DNA of 64,000 nt, from assembly GCA_900551705.1 (NCBI GenBank), contig URWY01000003.1, forward strand, positions 1-64,000. Reading direction: 5' to 3'. Each line of letters starts with the position of its first letter. The first letter of the stretch is position 1. The position numbers were made by a program, and so were the translations under genes. Positions 26,750 through 36,692 of this stretch are shown in pieces. The stretch is from an uncultured Bacillota bacterium. Its GTDB lineage: Bacteria; Bacillota; Clostridia; Christensenellales; UBA1242. The notes below the pieces were generated by a model. It saw only the letters and a program-made list of their open reading frames with translations, made no database searches and was not told where the DNA came from.

Positions 26750-27213
26750 GGCAATTTTATAATTGCCTTATTTTTACTTTCGGCATAATCGTAAGCAATT
26801 CTCGTCATGCTATGATAGTTTTTTGTGGCAAGAAAAAAGTAACAATAGTCACATTCGTCAATAATTGAAAGTTTTTTATATAAATCACTATAAAACATGA
26901 ATTCTTGCGGCGTGTTATTAATAAAAATGTTTGCAAAATTGAAAATTTCTTGCGGGGTTAACATAACGAACTCGCGTTTTTTATATTTTTCGTGCATATT
27001 AAAGTTGTAAATTTTTATTTGTGGATATTTACTTTGCAAATCAACCAAAACTTGCTTGGCAAATTGGCAAAAATCATTTTGCCTACCTTCAAAAAAATGC
27101 ACCACATTATATTTGACAATCAATTCTTCAAAGTCTGAAAACACCAATTTTCTTAGCCTTGAAGTATAAATAAATTTATCGTGACCGTAAATCACGCATG
27201 AATTTTCTTCCAT
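26746..27213 (-). CDS. SLOG/DUF1273-like Rossmann protein, 155 aa
   Basis: The chain runs CVIYGHDKFIY, then a strand/turn VVHFFEGRQNDFCQFAKQVLVDLQ, KYPQIKIYNF, YKKLSIIDECDYCYFF and IAYDYAESKNKAIIKL. This order (GHR-like first strand, G-xxxDF helix, polar middle, SDYCI-like strand, AxxYAxxKxKxIINL ending) matches the SLOG-fold proteins related to DUF1273. The canonical GHR is GHD here. SLOG proteins bind nucleotides or nucleotide-derived ligands, and some act in defence. The gene is divergent from an XRE regulator and shares operator-like repeats with it; one repeat overlaps its own ribosome-binding region. The function is unknown. Confidence 0.6.
   Translation of the reverse strand: MEENSCVIYGHDKFIYTSRLRKLVFSDFEELIVKYNVVHFFEGRQNDFCQFAKQVLVDLQSKYPQIKIYNFNMHEKYKKREFVMLTPQEIFNFANIFINNTPQEFMFYSDLYKKLSIIDECDYCYFFLATKNYHSMTRIAYDYAESKNKAIIKLP
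26748..26775 (+). terminator. tkt terminator inside the convergent gene
   Basis: A perfect 9-bp stem (AAGGCAATT / AATTGCCTT) with a 4-nt loop and ATTTTTACTTT lies at the tkt stop. It also encodes the last codons of the minus-strand SLOG-like gene. Confidence 0.8.
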
Positions 27214-27229
27214 TTTCCGATACCTCGTA
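27214..27229. promoter_or_regulatory. Operator-like repeat A (SLOG gene side)
   Basis: On the minus strand it reads TTACGAGGTATCGGAA, matching TTACG-N6-CGTAA with one mismatch. It lies directly before the SLOG-like start codon, over its ribosome-binding region. Confidence 0.5.
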
Positions 27230-27266
27230 ATAAATATACCTTTTTTTCATACAAAATGTCAACTAT

Positions 27267-27283
27267 TTACGGTTGTATCGTAA
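27267..27283. promoter_or_regulatory. Operator-like repeat B
   Basis: TTACG-GTTGTAT-CGTAA is a perfect inverted repeat with a 7-bp spacer, mid-way between the divergent genes. Confidence 0.55.
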
Positions 27284-27312
27284 GTATAAATATTTAAATT
27301 TTTAATAAAATA

Positions 27313-27330
27313 ATTACGGAATATCGTAAT
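27313..27330. promoter_or_regulatory. Operator-like repeat C (XRE gene side)
   Basis: ATTACG-GAATAT-CGTAAT is a perfect 6-bp inverted repeat abutting the ATG of the XRE gene. Repeats A, B and C share TATCGTAA/TTACG, consistent with autoregulation by the XRE protein. No Shine-Dalgarno sequence is visible here. Confidence 0.6.
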
Positions 27331-27579
27331 ATGAAATTAACAATAGATGAAGCAATTAGATTAAGAATAAAAGAATTGGTTAAAGAAAAAGGTCTTTCTG
27401 TAACTGGTTTATGTTTAAATTCCAATCTTACGCCATCAACTGTATTTGACTTTTTATATGGTAAAAGCAATAATCCTAAAATTATTACAATTAAAAAATT
27501 ATGTGTAGGGGCTGGAATAACATTGCAAGAGTTCTTTGATAGAGATTATTTCAACTCAGACGAAGATGTTTATAATTAA
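27331..27579 (+). CDS. XRE-family helix-turn-helix regulator, 82 aa
   Basis: A short Cro/C1-type DNA-binding protein. Helices RLRIKELVKEKGLSVTGLCLNSNLTPSTVFDFLYGKSNNPKI fit the five-helix XRE fold: KGLSVTGLCLNSNL is the turn region and TPSTVFDFLYG the recognition helix. ITIKKLCVGAGITLQEFFD follows, as usual in this family. It is the probable repressor of the divergent SLOG-like gene and of itself through repeats A-C. The ATG directly follows repeat C and lacks a visible ribosome binding site, so leaderless or weak translation is likely. Confidence 0.9.
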   Translation: MKLTIDEAIRLRIKELVKEKGLSVTGLCLNSNLTPSTVFDFLYGKSNNPKIITIKKLCVGAGITLQEFFDRDYFNSDEDVYN

Positions 27580-27605
27580 TTAAAAAATAAATGTATAATA
27601 TTCGT

Positions 27606-27707
27606 AAAAGTGCATAACATAATAGTGTAAAGAAAAATCTTCCGTGATAATCGGAAAAGAGTTCTTTACTCAGGCAAAACCACACTGTTATCTAGGTGTG
27701 GTTTTTT
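27606..27707 (+). ncRNA. Candidate structured small RNA with its own terminator
   Basis: TATAAT lies at 27594-27599. Downstream the sequence can fold into a long hairpin: outer stem GTAAAGAA (27627-27634) with TTCTTTAC (27662-27669), inner stem TTCCG (27640-27644) with CGGAA (27652-27656). An intrinsic terminator follows, AAAACCACAC (27676-27685) with GTGTGGTTTT (27696-27705) and a T-run. No open frame occupies it. It could also be the 3' end of the XRE transcript. I match it to no known RNA family. Confidence 0.5.
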
Positions 27708-27760
27708 GCATAAAAAAAGGGCAGTGGTAAAGCCCTTAATTGTTAGGTATTTTCGGCGTT

Positions 27761-28141
27761 TTAGTCGTTTGGTGTGTCAAAGAAAACATACATATTTATA
27801 AGTTGTGCGGCACACATAATGAAGTCCATATATCTCTTTTTAACATCGGTGTTTTTATTAATTTCTGTGAAAATTTCGCCTTTAACAAGTTTGAAATCGT
27901 ATAATTTCAAAATGTCATTAATACATTTTTTAACATCAAGTGATGTGAGTTCATAAAGGTCGTTCATGTATCTTAAAATTTGTTTGTTATCGCAAAGTTT
28001 GATACAGTTTTCGTCCCTTTTAATGAATAATTGCAATGTAAAACTTTCGTTTAAAACTGCGTTTGTTTCGATTCTGTATAAATCGTCGTTGATTTTATAA
28101 ATTTTGTTGCCTGTCATGATTATATTTAAGATATTTTTCAT
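27761..28141 (-). CDS. Hypothetical protein, 126 aa, resembling DUF1828
   Basis: The order of features (a beta-rich first half with a polar strand pair and LCDNKQILRYMNDLYELTS, then ILKLYDFKLVKGEIFTEI, then a helix KRYMDFIMCAAQLINMYVFF) resembles DUF1828 proteins. Those typically carry LSDDGxTLxxLxxxG, a FGV...ELxxxV segment and a KHxLLQAMLxIxDM helix. DUF1828 proteins are common on mobile elements, and no activity is known to me. The gene overlaps the 3' end of the upstream 380-aa gene by 47 bases and has AAGGAAGGAAAT before its ATG. The two are therefore co-transcribed and probably coupled. Confidence 0.5.
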   Translation of the reverse strand: MKNILNIIMTGNKIYKINDDLYRIETNAVLNESFTLQLFIKRDENCIKLCDNKQILRYMNDLYELTSLDVKKCINDILKLYDFKLVKGEIFTEINKNTDVKKRYMDFIMCAAQLINMYVFFDTPND

Positions 28142-29237
28142 ATTTCCTTCCTTCTCCTATTTGCCAAGATTCATATTCGTCACGGCTGTCATCAAAGCCA
28201 TAGCGTTTTCTATGTGGTTTTTCTTCTGTTGTTTCAAGTTTTGTTATTTCTTCTGATTTTGTTTCAGTTTTGACTGGTTTAACTGCTTCAACTTGCTCTT
28301 TTGGTTTGTCTTTATCTCTTATATAGTCGATATTTTCTTTGATTTTATAGAATGGTAGGCGAGTGAAGTGTGGTTTGATTGTCAAATCTGTCTTTTTCAA
28401 TGTATCGAGCGTTTGTTCTTCGAGTTTTTGGCAATATTCGTAGAAATCGCCGAGTGACTCGTTTTCTTCGCATTCTCTGATGCAAGAGATGTTTAAGTAA
28501 CTTATGTTCTTTTCAAGTAAATCATCGCAAGTTTTGATTGCATTTTCTTTTGCTGCGTCCAATCTCATGGCTTTTTTATAGAACATTGCTTGAATTGGAT
28601 TGCCGCCAGTTTGTGTCATTAGGTTATTATAGTGATATTTCATAACGACATCTGAATATCTGTGTTGATGTGCTTGCCCAGCAGGGATATATCTTTTGCT
28701 TGTGTCAGGTTGCAAGAGTTTGCCGTCTGAGTCTAAGAAAGCGTTGGTGTGTTCTTGGCCGCTTGTGTCTATTCTTTGCAAAGTGATGAATTTTTCGCCT
28801 TTCAACCTTGTTGCATAAGATGATTTAAAGAATGTGTCGTTTTTCCAATCGTATTTTGTGATTATGAGAGTTGAAGGGACATAGCCATATTTTGATTTTC
28901 CGATTAAGTGGAACAATGTTTGCGTGTGGACATAGTCGCCGTTGTCGGCTGCTTCTTTGATAACGCGTTTTTCAATTTTATAGATGTATTTTCTGCATTT
29001 TAAAAGGTCTTCTGCTGTTTCTTGTTCTATAAAGATTGCCGTTTCTTGCAATTTTAAAATATCTTCTGGAACAGAAGGCAAGTCTGACATTTTTGTGCTT
29101 GGTAAAATTTTATATTCATAGTTAGGGTCAAAACCCAAAAGTGAAACGGTTGCCGTGGAAAGGGCATTGGTCACTTTTTCGAGAACCTCAGGCGTAAGTT
29201 CCTTAAATTTTGTGGATTTTTTCTTTTTTTGACCCAT
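28095..29237 (-). CDS. Hypothetical protein, 380 aa, accessory island
   Basis: I do not recognise this protein. I choose ATG 29237 (MGQKKKK) because GAGG lies six bases upstream. There is no signal peptide or membrane helix. The middle (about 90-260) is mixed alpha/beta with several His/Tyr (AGQAHQHRYSDVVMKYHYNNL) and a conserved-looking TLFHLIGKSKYGYVPSTLIITKYDW stretch (split here: TLFHLIGKS, VPSTLIITKYDW). Residues about 315-355 form a low-complexity Lys/Glu/Thr linker. The C-terminus is charged (KRYGFDDSRDEYESWQIGEGRKYEKYLKYN). It heads a two-gene transcript with the DUF1828-like gene, from a strong promoter at 29268-29296. The pair lies between tkt and rpsO, outside any conserved operon. 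Confidence 0.6.
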   Translation of the reverse strand: MGQKKKKSTKFKELTPEVLEKVTNALSTATVSLLGFDPNYEYKILPSTKMSDLPSVPEDILKLQETAIFIEQETAEDLLKCRKYIYKIEKRVIKEAADNGDYVHTQTLFHLIGKSKYGYVPSTLIITKYDWKNDTFFKSSYATRLKGEKFITLQRIDTSGQEHTNAFLDSDGKLLQPDTSKRYIPAGQAHQHRYSDVVMKYHYNNLMTQTGGNPIQAMFYKKAMRLDAAKENAIKTCDDLLEKNISYLNISCIRECEENESLGDFYEYCQKLEEQTLDTLKKTDLTIKPHFTRLPFYKIKENIDYIRDKDKPKEQVEAVKPVKTETKSEEITKLETTEEKPHRKRYGFDDSRDEYESWQIGEGRKYEKYLKYNHDRQQNL

Positions 29238-29267
29238 AAAACACCTCAATTCTTTTGTATCAATTTC

Positions 29268-29296
29268 ATAATATTCTATTTTTGTCGAAATGTCAA
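29268..29296 (-). promoter_or_regulatory. Strong promoter of the unknown two-gene unit
   Basis: On the minus strand TTGACA and TATTAT are exactly 17 bp apart, about 30 bases before ATG 29237. A second TTGACA lies further upstream. Confidence 0.8.
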
Positions 29297-29339
29297 TACC
29301 AATTTGTCAATTTAGCCAGAAATATTTTGATTAAAACAC

Positions 29340-29368
29340 TTTACAAATAGTTCTTTATATGATATTAT
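29340..29368 (+). promoter_or_regulatory. rpsO promoter
   Basis: TTTACA and TATTAT are 17 bp apart, with TGA before the -10. The predicted start is near 29375, giving a leader of about 80 nt. Confidence 0.8.
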
Positions 29369-29374
29369 ACGAAT

Positions 29375-29440
29375 GTACTTCATGCAAGGTTTGCCGAGTT
29401 GTTACCTCTGACGGTTTGCTTTGTTTGAAGCGTATTTTTA
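29375..29440 (+). promoter_or_regulatory. Structured rpsO leader, possible S15-binding autoregulator
   Basis: The leader can pair CTTCA (29378-29382) with TGAAG (29426-29430), GCAA (29384-29387) with TTGC (29416-29419), and CCG (29394-29396) with CGG (29412-29414). AGGT (29387-29390) can alternatively pair with ACCT (29404-29407). Ribosomal S15 leaders in several lineages bind S15 to control rpsO, so this is a candidate of that kind; no specific class is recognised. Confidence 0.45.
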
Positions 29441-29453
29441 TAGGAGGTAGAAA

Positions 29454-29714
29454 ATGGATAAAAAAACTAAACAAGAGATTATCGCTAAATATCGTTTAAG
29501 TGATGCTGACACTGGCTCAACACAAGTTCAAATTGCTTTGTTGACACACAGAATTAACCACTTAACAGAACACTTAAAACAAAACCACAAAGATAATCAT
29601 TCAAGACGCGGTCTTTTACAATTAGTTGGACAAAGAAAAGGTCTTTTGAAGTATTTAGAAAGCAAAGATATCAATGCATATCGTGAACTTAAAAAATCTC
29701 TCGGAATTAGATAA
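29454..29714 (+). CDS. rpsO: 30S ribosomal protein uS15
   Basis: An 86-aa protein with the uS15 signature: [24 protein letters not shown], then [20 protein letters not shown]. It binds 16S rRNA early in 30S platform assembly. AGGAGG is eight bases before the ATG. The pair rpsO-pnp is conserved across bacteria. A structured leader precedes it. Confidence 0.97.
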   Translation: MDKKTKQEIIAKYRLSDADTGSTQVQIALLTHRINHLTEHLKQNHKDNHSRRGLLQLVGQRKGLLKYLESKDINAYRELKKSLGIR

Positions 29715-29808
29715 TTTCGAGTTTTTTGTGTTTTTTAAAGCCCAATCAAGGGCAACATTTTTAGAGGTAAACAGGCGCATTTTTGCGTAAATTTATAAAG
29801 GAGTTTAT

Positions 29809-31902
29809 ATGAGTAATAAAGATGCTCAAATCTTTGAAATTGAGATTGGTGGCAGAAAAGTTACATTTGAAACTGGCAAGTTTTGTGAACAATCTAGCGG
29901 CTCATGCCTTGTTAGATGCGGCGAAACAGCAGTTTTGGTTAATGTTAACATGAGCGAACAACCAAGACCTGGCATTGATTTCTTCCCACTCAGCGTAGAT
30001 TTTGAAGAAAAAATGTATTCAGTTGGTAAAATCCCAGGCGGATTTAAAAAGCGTGAAGGCAGGGCAAGCGATAAGGCTATTTTAACATCAAGATTGATTG
30101 ATAGACCACTTCGTCCACTTTTCCCAAAAGGCTTTTTCAACGATGTAACAGTTGTTGCAACAGCATTATCTGTTGAACCAGATGTTATGCCAGAAGTTTT
30201 GGCAATGCTTGGTTCATCATTTGCTCTTTCAATATCAGACATTCCATTTATGGGACCAACTGGTTCAGTTTGCGTTGGACTTGTTGATGGGCAATACATC
30301 ATCAACCCAAATCAAGAACAAAGAGAAAAGAGTTTGATGCACCTTATGCTTTCAGGAACTGATGAAGCAGTTTTGATGGTTGAAGCAGGTGCAAAAGAAG
30401 TGACAGAAAAACAAATGCTTGACGCTATTATGTTTGGTCACGAAGAAATTAAGAAAATCGTTGCTTTCCAAAAGAAAGTTAAAGAACAAATTGGTAAACC
30501 AGTAAACGACAAAATCGCTTACAATGTGGTAGACCCACAAGTTGATGCAGATGTTAGAGAATTTGCAACACCTTTGATTGTTAAAGCATTAGACGAGTTT
30601 GATAGACAAGTTCGTCAAGCAAATCAAGACAAAGCAAACGAAGAAATCCACGAACATTTTGCAGAAATATATCCAGAACAAACAAAAATGATTGACGATG
30701 TTATTTACAAAATAACAAAGGAAACAGTTCGTTCTAAAATCTTGAATGATGGCGTAAGACCAGACGGCAGAAAATTGACAGAAATCAGACCTATTTGGTG
30801 TGAAACTGGCGTTCTTCCAAGAGTTCATGGAACAGGTGTTTTCACTCGTGGACAAACACAAGTTTTAACAACATTAACACTTGGAACAATATCAGATATG
30901 CAAAAACTTGAAGGCTTAGATGATGAAGAATGCAAGAGATATATGCATCATTACAATATGCCAGGATATGCAACTGGCGAAGCAAAGCCTTTAAAGAGTC
31001 CAGGAAGAAGAGAAATTGGTCATGGTGCACTTGCAGAAAGAGCATTGGAACCAGTTATTCCATCAGAAGAAGAATTCCCTTATGCAATCAGGCTTGTAAG
31101 TGAAGTTTTATCTTCAAACGGTTCATCATCAATGGCAAGTACTTGCGGTTCAACACTTGCACTCATGGACGCTGGCGTTCCAATTAAAGCACCAGTTGCT
31201 GGTATCGCGATGGGACTTATTAAAGATGACCAAACTCATAAAGTTGCAGTTCTTTCAGATATTCAAGGACTTGAAGATTTCTTGGGAGATATGGACTTTA
31301 AAGTTACAGGAACATCAAAAGGTATCACAGCAATTCAAATGGATATTAAAATCAAAGGAATTGATGAAAATATCTTAACAACAGCGCTTGAACAAGCAAG
31401 AGCGGGTAGAATGTATATTATGGATAAAATGCTTGCAGTTATTGATAAACCAAGAGCAGAACTTTCAAAATATGCACCAAAAATTATATCATTTAGCATT
31501 AATCCTGATAAGATTAAAGATGTTATCGGCTCAGGTGGCAAGATGATTAACAAAATTATTGAAGAAACAGGCGTTAAGATTGATATTACAGACGAAGGTC
31601 TTGTATACATTGCAACACCAGATTCAGAAATGGCTGAAAAAGCAAAACAAATTATTTTGAATATTGCAGAAGACTTAGAAGTTGGAAAAATATATTCAGG
31701 AAAAGTTGTTAAAATTATGAATTTCGGAGCATTTGTTGAAATCGCACCTGGAAAAGACGGCATGATTCATATTTCAAAACTTTCAAATAAGAGAGTTGAA
31801 AAAGTTGAAGATGTTGTTAAAGTTGATGACGAAGTTGAAGTTGAAGTTCTTAAAATAGACGATAAGGGCAGAGTAGACTTTAAACTTGTTAGCAAAGCTT
31901 AA
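29809..31902 (+). CDS. pnp: Polynucleotide phosphorylase
   Basis: A 3'-5' exoribonuclease that uses phosphate to release nucleoside diphosphates, a core RNA-decay enzyme. The 697 aa have two RNase PH domains (about 10-225 and 315-545, the second with [14 protein letters not shown] and [26 protein letters not shown] as separate motifs). A helical linker joins them. A KH domain ([15 protein letters not shown], about 565) and a C-terminal S1 domain ([26 protein letters not shown], about 625-695, given as blocks [12 protein letters not shown] and GKDGMIHIS) follow. AAGGAG precedes the ATG. No terminator is seen between rpsO and pnp, so they are probably co-transcribed. Confidence 0.97.
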   Translation: MSNKDAQIFEIEIGGRKVTFETGKFCEQSSGSCLVRCGETAVLVNVNMSEQPRPGIDFFPLSVDFEEKMYSVGKIPGGFKKREGRASDKAILTSRLIDRPLRPLFPKGFFNDVTVVATALSVEPDVMPEVLAMLGSSFALSISDIPFMGPTGSVCVGLVDGQYIINPNQEQREKSLMHLMLSGTDEAVLMVEAGAKEVTEKQMLDAIMFGHEEIKKIVAFQKKVKEQIGKPVNDKIAYNVVDPQVDADVREFATPLIVKALDEFDRQVRQANQDKANEEIHEHFAEIYPEQTKMIDDVIYKITKETVRSKILNDGVRPDGRKLTEIRPIWCETGVLPRVHGTGVFTRGQTQVLTTLTLGTISDMQKLEGLDDEECKRYMHHYNMPGYATGEAKPLKSPGRREIGHGALAERALEPVIPSEEEFPYAIRLVSEVLSSNGSSSMASTCGSTLALMDAGVPIKAPVAGIAMGLIKDDQTHKVAVLSDIQGLEDFLGDMDFKVTGTSKGITAIQMDIKIKGIDENILTTALEQARAGRMYIMDKMLAVIDKPRAELSKYAPKIISFSINPDKIKDVIGSGGKMINKIIEETGVKIDITDEGLVYIATPDSEMAEKAKQIILNIAEDLEVGKIYSGKVVKIMNFGAFVEIAPGKDGMIHISKLSNKRVEKVEDVVKVDDEVEVEVLKIDDKGRVDFKLVSKA

Positions 31903-31928
31903 AAAATAAAAATTTTAGTGAGGTAAAT

Positions 31929-32132
31929 ATGAAAGAAAACGGACACCCAAACTATCATGAAGTTGATGTTGTTTGCGCTTGCGGAAACACTTTCAAAACA
32001 GGCTCAACAGCAGAAGGCGATGTTATTAAAATTGATATTTGTAACAAATGCCACCCATTCTTCACTGGTAAACAAAAAATTGTTGATACAAGTGGTAGAG
32101 TTGAGAAATTTAATAAAAAATTCAACAGATAG
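31929..32132 (+). CDS. rpmE: 50S ribosomal protein bL31, zinc type
   Basis: A 67-aa L31 of the zinc-binding (C+) type: cysteines in CACG and CNKCHPF, and the family end [20 protein letters not shown]. It contributes to bridge B1b between ribosomal subunits. It follows pnp by 26 bases with GAGG upstream and is closed by a strong terminator at 32143-32177. Confidence 0.95.
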   Translation: MKENGHPNYHEVDVVCACGNTFKTGSTAEGDVIKIDICNKCHPFFTGKQKIVDTSGRVEKFNKKFNR

Positions 32133-32142
32133 TTATAATCAC

Positions 32143-32177
32143 AAAAAGCACTTTTTAAATTTAAAGTGCTTTTTTTA
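32143..32177 (+). terminator. Intrinsic terminator after rpmE
   Basis: A 12-bp stem (AAAAAGCACTTT / AAAGTGCTTTTT) with an 8-nt loop runs into a T-tract. Confidence 0.9.
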
Positions 32178-32230
32178 TGCATAATACCAGCAAATTGTTA
32201 TTCAAGCCTAATATTGCCTTGTATAGCGAT

Positions 32231-32248
32231 TTGCATAGCACTATGCAT
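32231..32248. repeat. TTGCATAG palindromic motif, copy 1
   Basis: TTGCATAGCACTATGCAT has arms TGCATAG/CTATGCA around CA. It lies about 100 bp upstream of ligA, 36 bp (centre to centre) from copy 2. Confidence 0.7.
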
Positions 32249-32266
32249 AACACTTAAATCTTATGT

Positions 32267-32284
32267 TTGCATAGTACTATGCAA
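32267..32284. repeat. TTGCATAG palindromic motif, copy 2
   Basis: TTGCATAGTACTATGCAA is a perfect 18-bp palindrome, preceded by TTATGT as is the copy at 58963. Confidence 0.75.
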
Positions 32285-32317
32285 TAATTTTAAATTACAA
32301 ATTTAATCAAAATGCTT

Positions 32318-34340
<2,023 letters not shown>

Positions 34341-34373
34341 TAAAAAGTAAATTTTACAAAAAAGGAAGCGAAC

Positions 34374-35690
34374 ATGAGTAAGAAAAAAGCAATATTAACC
34401 ATGTGCATTGTCAGTGTAGTAACAGCACTCGCTTTAATTTTTTCCTTTATTTCATTTGATGTTGCAGGAAAAAATTATAAATACATGGGTTTTGCACAAG
34501 CAATTTATAAAGGTTTAGACTATAATGGTGGCGTCTATGCAGACTACACAGCAGTTAGGCCAGAAGGAATGTCTGATGAAGATTTTAATTCAAAATTAGA
34601 CGACACTTTTAAAAGAATTGAAAGCATTTTGTCAACCAAAAATATGAACAATGCTTTTGTTTCTAAAACTAGTGATGGCGGAATTAGAATTGAAGCAGCA
34701 GCACAAGATGATGCTAGCGATGTTTTAACAACAATCGGTGCAGGTGTTTTAAAAATCAGAACATCATCTTCATCAACAGCAGATGTTGTTGTGAGCGGAA
34801 CAAATGTGTTGGCAGCATTTGCAACTCAAATTCAAACAACAAGCGGTTATCAATGGGGCGTTTATGTTGCATTTGACGAAACAGCAACGGCAGCATTAAA
34901 AGAAAAAACAAAAAGTGCAAGCTCTTCTAGCAAAGTAACATTATATATGTTTAGAGGAGATAGTGAATCTGCATTCTTCTCAATTTCAGTAACAGAACAA
35001 ATTGATGGCTTTATGTTTATTTCAATCTCAGCAATGAGCCAATCTTATGCAGAAGACCTTGCAATTCAAATGTATTGCGGAAGCACACCACTTACATTAA
35101 CAACAGTGGGAAATCAAGTAAATATAATTAGTGCAACTTATGGCAAAACAGCACTTATGCTCACTGTTATTGCTCTTGGCGTGTTGATGGTTGCAGTTCT
35201 TGTATTCTTTGCAGTTAGATACAGAGAATTTGGACTTATGCTTTGTCTTTCAACATTGTTATTTGTTGGATTGATGTTGTTCTTGTTGCAAACAATTTCA
35301 TTGTTTGAAATTTCACTTGGTGGCGTTGCAGGCGTTCTTGCATCAGTCTTAATCTTTGCGGCTTTAAACATCATTCCTATGGAAAAAATTAGAGAAGAAT
35401 ATGCAAAAGGAAAGAAAATTCCAGCGTCTGTAAAATCTGGTTATAGGAAATCTTATGGACTTATGATTGATATTTCAGTCGTTGGTTTTGTAACAAGTTT
35501 GCTTTGCTATTTCATCGGAACAGGTTCACTCAAAACTTTCTCAATGGGCTTGCTCGTTGGCAGTTTGTTGGCCTTATTTGTTTCAATTATTGTTTCTAAA
35601 TTCCTTATTGATAGTTATGTTGCTTTCAATAGAACAAAAGAAAAAAGAGTTAATTTAAAAAGGGAGGAAGGCATCGATGAAATTGGCTAA
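34374..35690 (+). CDS. secD: Protein translocase subunit SecD
   Basis: An RND-type membrane protein that with SecF uses the proton gradient to aid protein export. The 438 aa have a first membrane helix (about 8-28), an extracytoplasmic P1-type domain (about 45-250) starting GLDYNGGV (GLDLxGG in most) and five membrane helices (about 260-420), with RYREFGL and LGGVAGVLASVLIF. It is shorter and more diverged than typical SecD, and the usual DTRGxxEP-like head motif is not evident. AAGGAAG precedes the ATG. Its end overlaps the secF start by 14 bases. Confidence 0.88.
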   Translation: MSKKKAILTMCIVSVVTALALIFSFISFDVAGKNYKYMGFAQAIYKGLDYNGGVYADYTAVRPEGMSDEDFNSKLDDTFKRIESILSTKNMNNAFVSKTSDGGIRIEAAAQDDASDVLTTIGAGVLKIRTSSSSTADVVVSGTNVLAAFATQIQTTSGYQWGVYVAFDETATAALKEKTKSASSSSKVTLYMFRGDSESAFFSISVTEQIDGFMFISISAMSQSYAEDLAIQMYCGSTPLTLTTVGNQVNIISATYGKTALMLTVIALGVLMVAVLVFFAVRYREFGLMLCLSTLLFVGLMLFLLQTISLFEISLGGVAGVLASVLIFAALNIIPMEKIREEYAKGKKIPASVKSGYRKSYGLMIDISVVGFVTSLLCYFIGTGSLKTFSMGLLVGSLLALFVSIIVSKFLIDSYVAFNRTKEKRVNLKREEGIDEIG

Positions 35691-36642
35691 TATATCTCTC
35701 GCTAAAAAAGTTAGCGCATCAAAAGTAAATTTCTTGTCACACATGAAATATTATTTGGCAGTTTTAATTGCCGTGCTTGTTTCAGCAATTTTTATTGTGT
35801 CATTTTTAGGAATTAAATTAGATTTTGATTATTCAGGCGGAACAGTTTTAACTGTTGTTGTTGACGGAGTTAAAGACGATACTAAATACAACGAAACATG
35901 CGATAAAATTGATGAAATTTTGAAAAAAAATAACATTGAAGTTTCTTCATATCAATATGAACAAACAGGGTTTGGAGATGCGGTTGTTGTTAAACTTTTA
36001 AATAAAGATACAGCAAAAAATGAAGCAGTTGTTGCAGCGCTTAATGAACAATTTGACTACAACACTGAAAATTTAGTTCAAAAGAACTATGTAAAAGCGG
36101 TCACTGTTGATGCAACAGCTATTTATGGCACAAAAATGGCAGCAGTTGCATTGTCAGTTGCTATCGTAGTTTTGGCTATTGCTGCAATTTTCAGATATGA
36201 TTTGGCGTCTGCTATTAATTATTTGATTTCAATTTTGCTCGATTTGGTTATTTTGCTTGCGATGGTTATAATTTGCAGAATTCCAATTAATTTCTCAATC
36301 ACAGCAGCATTTGTCTTTGCATTTGTGATTTCAAGTTTAATGAAATTGTTGTTCTTCAAACAAGTAAAACAAAATGTTAAAGACGAAAACTACAAAGATA
36401 AAACAAGAGTTGAAATTGCAAACATTTCATTAAGAGAAATTTTCAGCCCACTTGTAATTATTAGCGTGATTTCAGTTATTGCTTTAGTATTGCTTGCTGG
36501 CCTTGGAACAGTTCAAATTAGAGCATTTGCTATTCCAGCACTTATAGCAGTTGTCTTCTCAGCGCTTACAACATTCTATTTCACACCATTTATGTGGGAA
36601 AAGATTGTTATCAGAAGAAGAGTTAAATCTAAGAAAAACTAA
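35677..36642 (+). CDS. secF: Protein translocase subunit SecF
   Basis: Partner of SecD. The 321 aa have an N-terminal helix (about 25-46), the signature LDFDYSGGT (48-56), a small extracytoplasmic domain, and five membrane helices from about 138 to 305. IFRYDLASAINYLISILLDLVILLA corresponds to the conserved first of these (blocks IFRYDLASAIN and LLDLVILLA). The ATG has GGAGG upstream within secD. It ends in RRRVKSKKN, and a terminator follows at 36645-36673. Confidence 0.9.
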   Translation: MKLANISLAKKVSASKVNFLSHMKYYLAVLIAVLVSAIFIVSFLGIKLDFDYSGGTVLTVVVDGVKDDTKYNETCDKIDEILKKNNIEVSSYQYEQTGFGDAVVVKLLNKDTAKNEAVVAALNEQFDYNTENLVQKNYVKAVTVDATAIYGTKMAAVALSVAIVVLAIAAIFRYDLASAINYLISILLDLVILLAMVIICRIPINFSITAAFVFAFVISSLMKLLFFKQVKQNVKDENYKDKTRVEIANISLREIFSPLVIISVISVIALVLLAGLGTVQIRAFAIPALIAVVFSALTTFYFTPFMWEKIVIRRRVKSKKN

Positions 36643-36644
36643 AT

Positions 36645-36675
36645 AAAAAACACATCAAAATGATGTGTTTTTTTT
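36645..36675 (+). terminator. Intrinsic terminator of secDF
   Basis: A 13-bp stem (AAAAAACACATCA / TGATGTGTTTTTT) with a 3-nt loop and a T-run lies between convergent secF and the ArsR gene. Confidence 0.9.
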
Positions 36676-36692
36676 ATGCAAGAAAGGAGAGG

